From assembly GCF_007993045.1 (NCBI RefSeq), contig NZ_VOOR01000031.1, positions 1 to 64,000 of the forward strand: a stretch of DNA of 64,000 nt, read 5' to 3'. Within the stretch, counting starts at the first letter, position 1, and each line of letters starts with the position of its first letter. Source of the DNA: Phaeodactylibacter luteus. Its GTDB lineage: Bacteria > Bacteroidota > Bacteroidia > Chitinophagales > Saprospiraceae. The notes under the pieces were generated by a model. The model saw only the letters and a program-made list of their open reading frames with translations, was not told where the DNA came from and ran no database searches. A program made the position numbers and the translations under genes. This document shows positions 32,435 to 41,076 of this stretch, piece by piece.

Positions 32435-34915
32435 ATGAAATGGAGCACCACCGTATTTGCCCTTTGCGCATCTGTTGGATGGCTGAATGCAGCCCTGCCG
32501 TTCTGGGCGGCCGACTTTTCCAATGGCTTCCCAGATGGATGGTCTACTGCCGATGCGGCCGGGCAGGGCGTCTTCTGGGCCTATTGCCCACAATTTGACG
32601 CTTGCCTGCCTGCGGAGAGCCCCTTGCAGCAATTCCAATCCCCCTCCTCAGGCAATGGCTTCCTCTGGCTCGACTCCGATGGTGCTGGGCTGCTGCCCGG
32701 AGAAGGGCACATCAGCCGGCTGAGCTCCGCCGCAGTCGATTGCAGTGAACGCTCACAGGTCTTTCTGCAATTCTATACCGCCATCGCCACAGACAACGAG
32801 CCCGCCGCCGCGAAGGCCATAGTCCGGGTCACGACCCCAAATGGCAGCCAGGTATTCCAGCCCTTCCCCATGCTCACACAGGCCGATCAGCAAATCGCCC
32901 CCTTGCCTGCCCTCGGCTATGGCGCTTACCTGGTCACCCTCGACATCAGCCCTATTGCCGCTGGCGAAGCGGAAGTCACCTTAGAGTGGGAATGGGCCGC
33001 CAACCGGGAGTTCGCCTGGCTCATAGATGACATAACACTTACGGCTAGCAACCCTGCTGCGCCCGATAGCGCCATTTTTTTTGAGCCCTTTGCCGGGGGG
33101 GCTTCCGGATGGACAAGCCAAGTGCTGCCGCTGTCGGGCGGCGACTCCACCTGGGCCTGGTCTGCAGGGGGCGATGTAAGCCTGGGCCTTGGGGCGGTAG
33201 TCTCTGACTTCGGGCCCTACTTTTTCATTCATTCCCCTACCGCAGCAGATGGGGCCATGACCTTCCATGCAGACTTCTACACCACCGGCGGCGATACCCC
33301 GGGCCAAGAATTCTACCTTTGCGAGCTGGTTTCCCCCCCGATAGACCTCAGCGGGGTCACCACCCCACTCGCCCTTTCCTTCCATCAGTTGGCCTGGCTC
33401 GGCAATACCGCACCTGATGCCCCAGTCTCCAATGAAGGTGCGCGGTTTATCAATTCCTTCTCCTACAGTACCGATGGAGGGCAGACCTGGAGCAGCCCGG
33501 AGGCCGTCAACCCCTATCTGACTTCCATCACCAGCATCAACCGCAATGAAATCCCGCCTTTGGACAGCCGCGAACGTTTCCCTATACCCGGGGCAGCGGG
33601 CAGCAGCGCCTTCCGCATCAAGTTCACCTGGGCCGGCGACTTCTTCTTCTGGGCACTGGACGACATCGCGCTAGAGCTGCGCCCGGACAACGACCTAAGG
33701 ACAAACGCCAACTTCTTCGCCCGCGCCCCCAATGCCATTACCCCCGAAAGCCAACTGATGCCCCTTCCCCTACAGGCCGATGTGCAAAACATTGGCGCAC
33801 AGCCCGCCCATAGCCCGGTACAATCTTTTTATTTGTACGCCGAGCCCACCGGTGCGCCCATGGCCTACCTTGAACTCTCGGGCCTGCCCAGCCTGGAGGT
33901 CGATGCCCTTTTTGAGAATGTAGTTTTCCCCGCCGCCCTCTCCCCCAGCACCTTCGGGCTAGAAGGGCGGTACAGAGGCCAATACCAGATAGCACATCAG
34001 GAGCCCGATGAGCGCCCAGAAGACAATACCGTGGGCTGGTCGATGGAAGTGTCGAGCGGCACCTTCGCCAAAGAGTTCGGTTTCACTAGGGATGTTGCGC
34101 CCAACTCCGCATTTGATTACACCTACGGCAACTGCTTTTTTGTGCCCGAGGGAGCGGGGTTTTATGCCCAGCACCTATCTTTTGGAGTGAGCAATGCTGG
34201 CGCTCTGGCCAATAACGGCCGCACGGTCAACACCCTGCTCTACGAATGGCAAGGCGATCTGAACGGCGATGGCTTTGCCGGCCCGGAAGAGCTGGAGGAA
34301 ATCGCGATCAACCTTTATGCCTTCAACGGCACAGAGAGCGGGGAACAGATCATACTCCCGGCCTCTTTTGAAGGAGAAGGGGTACCGCTTAAAGACAATA
34401 CCTATTATCTGGCTTGTGTGAGGTACAACGACTTGACCGGCCCTCCCCTTTTCCTCCTCGCCAGCGATACCATAGACTATACCGCTACCCTATCTGCCAG
34501 CCTCGGTAGCGGAGGCGTACCCCAATACGCTAGTGTGCTGGATGTTGGCAATACGGGCGTGTTCAGCCTATTAGGCTTTGGGTACGACATCGTGCCCACC
34601 ATCCGCTTGCACATTGGCGACTCCCCCATCATCAATAGCAGCCGCAATGGGTTGGCGGAAGCCGCAACCCTGATAGCCTGGCCCAACCCTGCAACAAAAC
34701 AAGTCAGCATTGATTTCGATGGCCTGGCCCCACAACAGGGGGAATTAATTGTGAAAGACGCATTGGGCAGGCTGGTATTAAAAGAAAAAGTTGATGGAAT
34801 TCAGCACAAACCTGTTACATTTGACGTTCAAAATTGGGCAGCAGGCTATTATACGGCCGCTCTATACTGGCACTCAGGCCTCGCAACCACCCGCTTTTTG
34901 GTCGCACAGCCTTAA
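32435..34915 (+). CDS. Large secreted T9SS-targeted protein (two lectin/MAM-like domains)
   Basis: This 826-residue protein has a signal peptide (1-20). Two similar beta-sandwich regions follow (about 25-200 and 210-420), each ending in a DDI motif (WLIDDITL, WALDDIAL). Then comes a region shared with the next gene (FDYTYGNCFFVPEGAGFYAQ). The C-terminal type A sorting tail (about 750-826) has PNPATKQVSIDF, LIVKDALGRLVL and AAGYYTAALYW, marking secretion through T9SS and probable surface attachment. It has no catalytic motif. It is followed after 45 bp by its paralog. Confidence 0.85.
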   Translation: MKWSTTVFALCASVGWLNAALPFWAADFSNGFPDGWSTADAAGQGVFWAYCPQFDACLPAESPLQQFQSPSSGNGFLWLDSDGAGLLPGEGHISRLSSAAVDCSERSQVFLQFYTAIATDNEPAAAKAIVRVTTPNGSQVFQPFPMLTQADQQIAPLPALGYGAYLVTLDISPIAAGEAEVTLEWEWAANREFAWLIDDITLTASNPAAPDSAIFFEPFAGGASGWTSQVLPLSGGDSTWAWSAGGDVSLGLGAVVSDFGPYFFIHSPTAADGAMTFHADFYTTGGDTPGQEFYLCELVSPPIDLSGVTTPLALSFHQLAWLGNTAPDAPVSNEGARFINSFSYSTDGGQTWSSPEAVNPYLTSITSINRNEIPPLDSRERFPIPGAAGSSAFRIKFTWAGDFFFWALDDIALELRPDNDLRTNANFFARAPNAITPESQLMPLPLQADVQNIGAQPAHSPVQSFYLYAEPTGAPMAYLELSGLPSLEVDALFENVVFPAALSPSTFGLEGRYRGQYQIAHQEPDERPEDNTVGWSMEVSSGTFAKEFGFTRDVAPNSAFDYTYGNCFFVPEGAGFYAQHLSFGVSNAGALANNGRTVNTLLYEWQGDLNGDGFAGPEELEEIAINLYAFNGTESGEQIILPASFEGEGVPLKDNTYYLACVRYNDLTGPPLFLLASDTIDYTATLSASLGSGGVPQYASVLDVGNTGVFSLLGFGYDIVPTIRLHIGDSPIINSSRNGLAEAATLIAWPNPATKQVSIDFDGLAPQQGELIVKDALGRLVLKEKVDGIQHKPVTFDVQNWAAGYYTAALYWHSGLATTRFLVAQP

Positions 34916-34960
34916 CCATCGAGCCACCTTTACCCAAAAACACAATCATTTAATCAAACC

Positions 34961-36814
34961 ATGTATATGAAGTTATCTACAAAACTATTCGGAGCACTGC
35001 TCGCCGCTGGCCTTACCGCCGGTGCAGCACAGGCTCAGAACGTGATCCTCTCAGAAGATTTCGCCAATGGCATCCCCGCTGACTGGGGCAACGAAGACAC
35101 CTCAAACAACGGAGCGATCTGGACTTGGTGCAACGACCCGGCAACAGGCCAGGGCGATGGCTGCCCTGCAGTCTGGGGAGATGCCATCAACCAGCAAATG
35201 CCTTTCGCTTCTGCTACCGCTACCAACGGCTTTGTAACGGTAGACTCTGACGCAGCGGGCAACATCACACACACTAGCGAGCTGACCATCGCCTCTCAGG
35301 ACTTCTCGGCTGCTGCTGCCGTATGGATAGAGTTCCAAACGCACATCGGCGTGTTTACCTTTGGCGCAGACGACAACGCCATCTTGAGGGTGAGCGCAGA
35401 TGGGGGCACCAACTGGACCAACTACACCATTTTCCCAGGGCTGACGACCAGCGAGCGTTGGTCTGAAAACCCAGAAGAAGTGGTCATCAATATCTCTGAC
35501 GCAGCGGCAGGGCAGAGCGATGTCCTGATCCAATGGCAGTGGACTGGCAGCTTTGAGTACAACTGGAACCTCGACGATATCGTCGTTTATGATGGCGACC
35601 CCCGCCCAGCTAACGATATGCGCGTCAACTCTTTCTTTGCGGTAGCCCCTAACGCAGTGACCCCTGCTTCCCAAGTCACTCCTTTTGGCTTTATCGCCGA
35701 CATACAGAACCGCGGTGCTATGACACAGCAGAATGTAACCCTTGACGTCAGCATCAGCGATGCCAATGGCGAGGTGTTCTCTGACCAGGTGACTTACGCA
35801 AGTGTAGCTCCTGACTCTGTAGCCGAAAACGTATTCTTTGCTACGGAATTCTCTCCTGCCATGGAGCCTAACGCTTATATCGGCAATTATACCCTTACCC
35901 TCAGCGAAGACGACGCCGTGCCGGCAGACAACGTGCAGGAATTCCAGTTTGTGGTTTCTGATACGCTCTTCAGCCGCGACAATGGCGAATCGCTTGGCGG
36001 TACCCGCCCAGCAGATGACAACGACTTCACCTACGGCAACATCTACTATGTGCCTAACGGCGACGGGCTGTTCGCACGCTACGTGACCTTCGGCATCAGC
36101 AACCCGGAAGACCTGCCTGGGCAAAACGTTTCCGTTCTGCTTTACGAATGGGGCGGCGATGCTGACCTTGACGGGCAGGCCAACGCAGGGGAGTATGAAG
36201 GCCCTATCGCCTTCAACTTCTACACCATCACTGGAGAAGAAGAAGGCCTCGTTACGGTGCCTATCGACATCGACAACAACTTCCCTGAGCTGAAGGACGA
36301 TACCTACTACATCGTAGCCGTACAGTTCGCGCCAGAAGATGACGATACCGAGCTGTTCCTGAATACCACTACCAGCATCGACTACAATGCGACTCAGTTC
36401 TACCAAGACTCTGTGGAGAACAAAGCGGTCCCTTATGTAGCTCTTGACGTGAGCAACGTAGGCGATTTCAGCCTCAACGGCTTCGGGTTTGACAACGTGC
36501 CTGTTGTACGCCTCTCAATTGGCGACTCTGAAGTCAGCACACGTGAGAACCTGCTTCCTGAAGGTGCGGTCAAGGTACACCCAACACCTGCCAACGAGCA
36601 GTTCTGGGCAACCTTCGACCTTGAAGCCCCTGCCAGCCAAGCAGTAGTCAGCCTGATGAACGTAAAAGGCCAGATCGTGGAGACCCGTGACCTCGGCACG
36701 CTGCAGCAAGAAACGGTACGTTTTGATGTATCCGCACTGCCTGCTGGCCAGTACTTCCTGCGCCTGCAGACCAGCGAAGGGGTCAGCACCAAGCCTGTCG
36801 TAGTGCAGCACTAA
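34961..36814 (+). CDS. Secreted T9SS-targeted protein (one MAM-like domain), paralog of the upstream gene
   Basis: This 617-residue protein has a signal peptide and opening ILSEDFANGIPADWGNEDTS that parallels the upstream protein. It has a DDI motif (WNLDDIVV), the shared FTYGNIYYVPNGDGLFARYV region and a type A sorting tail (HPTPANEQFWATF, SLMNVKGQIVE, PAGQYFLRL). It has one domain where the upstream protein has two. Codons look more uniform (GAC, AAC, GCT) than in the neighbour, consistent with high expression. ATG at 34961 or 34967 is equally possible. A strong terminator follows. Confidence 0.87.
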   Translation: MYMKLSTKLFGALLAAGLTAGAAQAQNVILSEDFANGIPADWGNEDTSNNGAIWTWCNDPATGQGDGCPAVWGDAINQQMPFASATATNGFVTVDSDAAGNITHTSELTIASQDFSAAAAVWIEFQTHIGVFTFGADDNAILRVSADGGTNWTNYTIFPGLTTSERWSENPEEVVINISDAAAGQSDVLIQWQWTGSFEYNWNLDDIVVYDGDPRPANDMRVNSFFAVAPNAVTPASQVTPFGFIADIQNRGAMTQQNVTLDVSISDANGEVFSDQVTYASVAPDSVAENVFFATEFSPAMEPNAYIGNYTLTLSEDDAVPADNVQEFQFVVSDTLFSRDNGESLGGTRPADDNDFTYGNIYYVPNGDGLFARYVTFGISNPEDLPGQNVSVLLYEWGGDADLDGQANAGEYEGPIAFNFYTITGEEEGLVTVPIDIDNNFPELKDDTYYIVAVQFAPEDDDTELFLNTTTSIDYNATQFYQDSVENKAVPYVALDVSNVGDFSLNGFGFDNVPVVRLSIGDSEVSTRENLLPEGAVKVHPTPANEQFWATFDLEAPASQAVVSLMNVKGQIVETRDLGTLQQETVRFDVSALPAGQYFLRLQTSEGVSTKPVVVQH

Positions 36815-36846
36815 CCCCTGATGCCAGCCAAAAAGCTTGGCCATAC

Positions 36847-36880
36847 AAAAGCCCCGGGCGTAAAGCGCTCCGGGGCTTTT
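36847..36880 (+). terminator. Strong terminator after the T9SS pair
   Basis: AAAAGCCCCGG pairs with CCGGGGCTTTT around a short loop, giving a symmetric A-stem-T terminator 33 bp after the stop of the second T9SS gene. Confidence 0.85.
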
Positions 36881-36906
36881 GTCATTTCAAGAGAACAGCT
36901 GAAAAC

Positions 36907-37104
36907 ACCGAATTAAAACCAGATTGCTGTTTTTTTGCCCTTCCTGATAAGATGGGGGCTCCCCCTGCCTCACAGCAGGGGGCGCTATGCTACAGGGCTC
37001 GCTATCCGCTCGGCCCTATCGGGCTTCCCACCCTTCCGCAGCGCTAGCCCGGCCCTGCCTGAACCCGATAGGCTAGAACGCCTGTGGCATTCCGGTTGAT
37101 GCCC
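36907..37104 (+). repeat. Family A repeat, copy A6
   Basis: The core at 36954-37050 has hairpin CCCCTGC/GCAGGGG and loop variant GCCC-TATC-GGGC. The left end (AAAACCAGATTG followed by a T run) and right end (GGCATTCCGGTTGATGCC) resemble the family's inverted ends. The right end runs directly into the TAG of the minus-strand coiled-coil gene (stop at 37104-37106). Confidence 0.72.
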
Positions 37105-37793
37105 TAACCCTCCAGCCCCTTTGTCATTTCTTCCAGCTGAGTTTGCAGCTCCCGCACATGGTCCAAAGACAAATTATCCGGGACCTTTAGCGCCAGCTGA
37201 TCTATGGTATCGAGGTAAAGCGCCTCTAGCTCCATATCAGAGCGCAGCGCCTCCATGTCCGCCAGCTCTTCATACCGCTGTTCTTTAAGCTTTCTGAGCT
37301 CTGCCTCTTTTTGTGCCAGCGTGCGAGACAACTGATGATTGTGCAGCAGGCGCTCCAATTTGTGCCGGGCAGTACGGTAGAAAGAAACCTTGGCCTGCCC
37401 CAATTCATATTCCGCTTCAAATTCGCGGATGAGATATTGGGCATCTGTCCTATTCTTGATATTCAAAGCGCCCTCGTCCCGCAGCTCTCGCCTCAGCTCC
37501 CTTATGTTACCTTTGATAGCCTTCAGCTGCTCACTGTACTGCCGGATATGCTGATCCACTTCTTGCATCCGCTCTGCCACTTCAGCAGGCACATCGCCGC
37601 CCCGAGATTTTTTCAGCCGCTGCTGCCGCAGCACTTCATACACGAGGAAAATCAGGAACCCTACGCCCCCCAGCAAGACAAGCGTCAGCAGCATGAAGCG
37701 CAGCGGGCCTGCAAACCGGAGCAAAAGGATGATGCCAACGACGATCAGGCCAATTTTCCAGGGGCTAAAGTTCGTCTTATTTTCCTGCTGCAT
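37104..37793 (-). CDS. Small membrane-anchored coiled-coil protein, unknown function
   Basis: This 229-residue protein has two closely spaced N-terminal membrane segments (about 13-32 and 33-52). It then has a long charged helical region (60-229), rich in Glu, Arg, Gln and Leu, predicted to be coiled-coil (AERMQEVDQHIRQYSEQL). It has no family I recognise. Its layout is like that of the gene at 25686 but the sequence is different. A perfect -7 box lies 30 nt upstream of the ATG. Confidence 0.72.
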   Translation of the reverse strand: MQQENKTNFSPWKIGLIVVGIILLLRFAGPLRFMLLTLVLLGGVGFLIFLVYEVLRQQRLKKSRGGDVPAEVAERMQEVDQHIRQYSEQLKAIKGNIRELRRELRDEGALNIKNRTDAQYLIREFEAEYELGQAKVSFYRTARHKLERLLHNHQLSRTLAQKEAELRKLKEQRYEELADMEALRSDMELEALYLDTIDQLALKVPDNLSLDHVRELQTQLEEMTKGLEG

Positions 37794-37822
37794 AATTTTT
37801 CAAAATTTTTTGAACCCTTTTA

Positions 37823-37830
37823 CAAACGTA
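37823..37830 (-). promoter_or_regulatory. Putative -7 box of the 229-residue coiled-coil gene
   Basis: The minus strand reads TACGTTTG, an exact TAnnTTTG match 30 nt before the ATG, giving a leader of about 20 nt. Confidence 0.5.
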
Positions 37831-37888
37831 CTGTTAGGCATGCAGTTTTATGAATCGCTAATGTTTTTTGTTTGTTTATAGTTTATGC

Positions 37889-37918
37889 AGGTACCTCAGC
37901 CGGGGTACCTTTTTTTTT
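37889..37918 (+). terminator. Hairpin with nine-T tract, plus-strand orientation, between two minus-strand genes
   Basis: AGGTACC pairs with GGTACCT around an 8-nt loop and is followed by nine T on the plus strand, a textbook intrinsic terminator. No plus-strand gene precedes it. On the minus strand the hairpin follows the nucleoside hydrolase stop by about 15 nt but lacks a T run. Confidence 0.6.
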
Positions 37919-37932
37919 GCCTGCCACACAAG

Positions 37933-38865
37933 TTAGCGCCATTGGCTGAGGGTAAAAAGAAAATCCGCTGCAATCCTTTCCTCTTTGATAGCCATACACA
38001 CCCAGACCTTCCGGCGGCCGTTCTCCGGCGGCACCCTGGCTTTCTTCCATACCGCCCATTCCGGCTGCTTAATGGCACCGGCCAAAGCTACATCCCACAT
38101 TACCCAATCAGCTCCTGCGCCCACGCTTCGCCACCGCCATCGGAGCAGCTCAGCCAAAGCCGGCCGGCTTTCTTCCAAGGCCCCGAAAAAGCCTTCACGG
38201 CTCACACGTACCTTGCCGGCCACATTCGCCGGCATGATCCAGAGCTCGAGCGCTTCCTGCTCTAGCAGAAAATCAAATGCATTGAGGTCATTACGGATGT
38301 TGAACTCATTTTTGTTCCAGGCCTGGCTCTTGGCATCATAGTGCCCGCCCAAAAGGTAGACCCTAATGCGTGCGGCCAGTTCCGGGGCAGCAGCTATCGC
38401 CATGGCCACATTGGTCGTTGGGCCCGTACAGATGATGTTCAGCTTCTCCCCCTCCGGAGCCTTCCAAGCCTGATCTATGAGGTAACGGACAGCAGGCGCA
38501 GATTGTAGCGGCAAGGGCGATTCATAGCCCCAAGGCGGGCCGGCCGGCCGGGTACAGCCGCGCAGGGCAGGGAGGCCGAACTTCCCACAAGCTGCCAAAA
38601 TCCGCTCATTCCAATATTGGCTGATGGCCACGGTCGGCAGGCTGTCGGTAGGCAGGCCGTTCCATTTTTCGACAAAAAGGAGGTGCGGCGTGCTGTAATG
38701 GGCAGACTGCAAAGCCGCGACATCCAGCCCTCCGGGGCCGAGCAAATAGGCAATAGCGGCCCAATCGTCCATTTCATTGCCAGTATCCGCATCCAGGATG
38801 TAGGGCTGAGCGGCAAGCGTTGCCCCTCCCAAGGCCCAAAGCCACACACACAACAAAATCCTCAT
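37933..38865 (-). CDS. Nucleoside hydrolase family protein, secreted
   Basis: This 310-residue protein has a signal peptide (MRILLCVWLWALGGATLAAQ) and then the ribohydrolase metal-binding opening ILDADTGNEMDDWAAIAYLL, a variant of the usual DxDPGxDD. Other conserved parts are IICTGPTTNVAMA and YLLGGHYD. Enzymes of this fold hydrolyse N-glycosidic bonds of nucleosides. The export signal means it acts outside the cytoplasm. Start is the ATG at the signal peptide. It follows the patatin-like gene by 37 bp on the same strand. Confidence 0.87.
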   Translation of the reverse strand: MRILLCVWLWALGGATLAAQPYILDADTGNEMDDWAAIAYLLGPGGLDVAALQSAHYSTPHLLFVEKWNGLPTDSLPTVAISQYWNERILAACGKFGLPALRGCTRPAGPPWGYESPLPLQSAPAVRYLIDQAWKAPEGEKLNIICTGPTTNVAMAIAAAPELAARIRVYLLGGHYDAKSQAWNKNEFNIRNDLNAFDFLLEQEALELWIMPANVAGKVRVSREGFFGALEESRPALAELLRWRWRSVGAGADWVMWDVALAGAIKQPEWAVWKKARVPPENGRRKVWVCMAIKEERIAADFLFTLSQWR

Positions 38866-38902
38866 AGCCTTTTGACAGGAAAGATACAGGAAAATCCGGG
38901 CA

Positions 38903-40669
38903 TCAGCCGGCCTGCTCCCAAAACCGGGCCTCCCCACTAAGCGCTTTCAGGTAGGCTTTGGTCTGCTGATAGCCCCGCTCCCGGATTTCCTGCCACTTCC
39001 GGTCATCCAGAAAACCTATGCCCTTGAGGTCCAGCTCCAAGTATAACGAAGCCTTAGACTTGTTCTGCTCCTGGCGCTGTAGACTATTGAGCATGAGGGA
39101 ATTGATGATCAAAGAAGCCAAACCTGGGATTTTTATCTTGCGCCGGCCACGGGTCTTATCCCAAAGAATGCGCCAAGAAGAAGGCGGCTCCTCGTAATTG
39201 GCTTTGCGCTCGCTCAGCCCAGAGAGGGATACCGCAATGATGTGCCCCACCGGGTAACGGTACATGGGCTCGATAGGCACATTGTCCATTACCGCCCCGT
39301 CGACATGCAAATACTGATTGATGACCACCGGCGGGAATATGCCAGGGATCGCAATACTCGCCTGCACCTGCTTCCACAACAGCCCCTGCTCGTGTATCTC
39401 CGGGCGGGCTTTGGAAAAATTGGTAGATACACAATAAGAATTCACCCATAAGTCTTCTACATGGGCATCCCCGAAAACCCGCTGTATAAACCCCTTCACC
39501 TTCCTGCCTGTCATCATTGATACCATCGGCAGGGCAAAGTCGTTGGAAGTCAGCTTGCTCTTAGCAGATTCAGCACTGATGGCCTTCATTTTCTGAAAAT
39601 CAAAATCGGTATGCGAAAGCGCCATCCCATGTACCGCCCCGGCACTTGTACCGCCCAGAAAATCCACCTCGATCCCGGACTCGAACAGGGCCTCTGCTAC
39701 CCCCTGATGTGCATACCCCTTGGCGCCGCCACCGCCAAGTACCAGCCCTACTGCACGGTGGGAAATGATGCGGCAAAACCGCCTTATGTCCCTCCCATCC
39801 CCTGGGCGGGCATGAATATGTAGGTCTACCTTGCGGGGCTTCAGCCAACGGCGGGTATTTGCTGGCCGTACGGTTCCCGAGCCGTGCAGCAACAGGAGGT
39901 AAACGGGCTTGTGGAGCACGCCTTGCTCATACAAACGAAAAGCCCGCTCGGTTGGGGTCAATGCTGCCTCCCCAGCAAAATCAGCAGCGCAAACGATCAG
40001 GTCGGCATACAAAATACACTGTTGCGCCCAGGCCTCCTCATCTGGCCGGCATACCAAAATATTGAGGCCAGGCTCGGCCTCCAACTGCCCAAGCCCGGCC
40101 CGGCCATCAAGGCTGCCGGCTGCCCAAACCCTGATCGGCACCTGCAAAGGGCCCATAGCCTCTTCCACCTCCGCGATAAACTGACCGAGGTGCCTGCTCT
40201 CGGAGAGCTGCAAGAGCGCGATGTTGCGGGGCGGAGAAGATTTGTGCTGCTCGAAGGTATTGCGGCGCAGCCGTTTGATCACAAAGTTGGCCATTGCTGT
40301 CGCCAAGGCAGGCTGACGGGCAATCAGCGCTTCGTAGTCTTCGTAAGAAAAAGCCAGGACGGCTGATTCCCGGATAGCAAGGACATCTGCCATACGGGGC
40401 TCCTCCGTGAAGAGCGCGAACTCGCCTACGGGCTCTCCCTCGCCGATGTCGCCCAAAATGCGCGGCTGCCCGTCCACTTGCCGTACTGCGCGCAAACGCC
40501 CGCTCACGACAATATAGAAAGTGCGCTGCCGCTGCCCTTCCCGAAACAAATATTCGCCAGCTTTGAGGGCTATGGGGGCTCCCGTCTCAAAAATGTGCTG
40601 TAAAACGACCTCTTCCAGTTCTCCGAATAAGCGCCGGAAGTGATGCCGATAGGTTTTATACCCTTGCAT
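38903..40669 (-). CDS. cNMP-binding domain / patatin-like phospholipase fusion (NTE-like)
   Basis: This 588-residue protein has an N-terminal cyclic-nucleotide-binding domain (about 1-130, with GEPVGEFALFTEEPRMADVLA as the phosphate-binding cassette). A middle region (150-300) is like that of neuropathy-target-esterase proteins. A patatin domain starts near residue 310: oxyanion motif GGGGAKGYAHQG, nucleophile elbow GGTSAG, and catalytic Asp in VDGAVMDNVP. It is predicted to be a lipid acyl hydrolase controlled by cNMP or another ligand. It is first in a two-gene unit with the nucleoside hydrolase. Confidence 0.9.
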   Translation of the reverse strand: MQGYKTYRHHFRRLFGELEEVVLQHIFETGAPIALKAGEYLFREGQRQRTFYIVVSGRLRAVRQVDGQPRILGDIGEGEPVGEFALFTEEPRMADVLAIRESAVLAFSYEDYEALIARQPALATAMANFVIKRLRRNTFEQHKSSPPRNIALLQLSESRHLGQFIAEVEEAMGPLQVPIRVWAAGSLDGRAGLGQLEAEPGLNILVCRPDEEAWAQQCILYADLIVCAADFAGEAALTPTERAFRLYEQGVLHKPVYLLLLHGSGTVRPANTRRWLKPRKVDLHIHARPGDGRDIRRFCRIISHRAVGLVLGGGGAKGYAHQGVAEALFESGIEVDFLGGTSAGAVHGMALSHTDFDFQKMKAISAESAKSKLTSNDFALPMVSMMTGRKVKGFIQRVFGDAHVEDLWVNSYCVSTNFSKARPEIHEQGLLWKQVQASIAIPGIFPPVVINQYLHVDGAVMDNVPIEPMYRYPVGHIIAVSLSGLSERKANYEEPPSSWRILWDKTRGRRKIKIPGLASLIINSLMLNSLQRQEQNKSKASLYLELDLKGIGFLDDRKWQEIRERGYQQTKAYLKALSGEARFWEQAG

Positions 40670-40907
40670 GAAAGTACTTTTGTAGAAGTGAACAAAGAAG
40701 GCTACGGTACTGCAAGCACAGTACAATTGGCAGGAGCTAAGTTTGCAAGGAAGGAACCGGACCGCTCTAAGAAGGCTAATGCCAAGGGCAGCCCAGCTTG
40801 AGGCCGGGGCTGCTATTGCCGCCTCCTTTAGGCTGCGCCTCGAGCCATGACAGCACGGGCGTTGCGGGCCGATAAAGATAAAAAATAATATGTGCTGAGC
40901 TAAACGC
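40670..40907. other. Intergenic stretch upstream of the patatin-like gene
   Basis: This is the left part of the 407-bp gap before the DeoR-type gene. It contains no open frame with support and no family A core. The right part of the gap is the family B element B4. Confidence 0.5.
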
Positions 40908-41074
40908 TAGTGCCTTAAGTCATAAATCTCTGATACTTAAGTTGAAGTTGTTTTCCGGCTAATCAAGGCGAAGGTTCGCGACTTTAGCCCGAGCTAAAGG
41001 AGTGGTTCTTTAACGAAGAGTAGGCGGAAAAGAACGAAACTTGGGGTGGCAAGGATTGATGGCTTGAGGCACTA
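40908..41074 (-). repeat. Family B MITE-like element, copy B4 (167 bp)
   Basis: This is a complete copy in minus orientation with 21-bp inverted ends (TAGTGCCTTAAGTCATAAAT and the complement-related GGCTTGAGGCACTA) and CTAG at both boundaries. It ends 2 bp from the TGA of the DeoR-type gene, showing insertion right at a gene's 3' end. Confidence 0.85.
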
Positions 41075-41076
41075 GG

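Noticed and set aside
35102-36406. Minus-strand frame (434 codons) opposite the second T9SS protein
   Set aside because: Shadow frame caused by regular codon use in the real gene.
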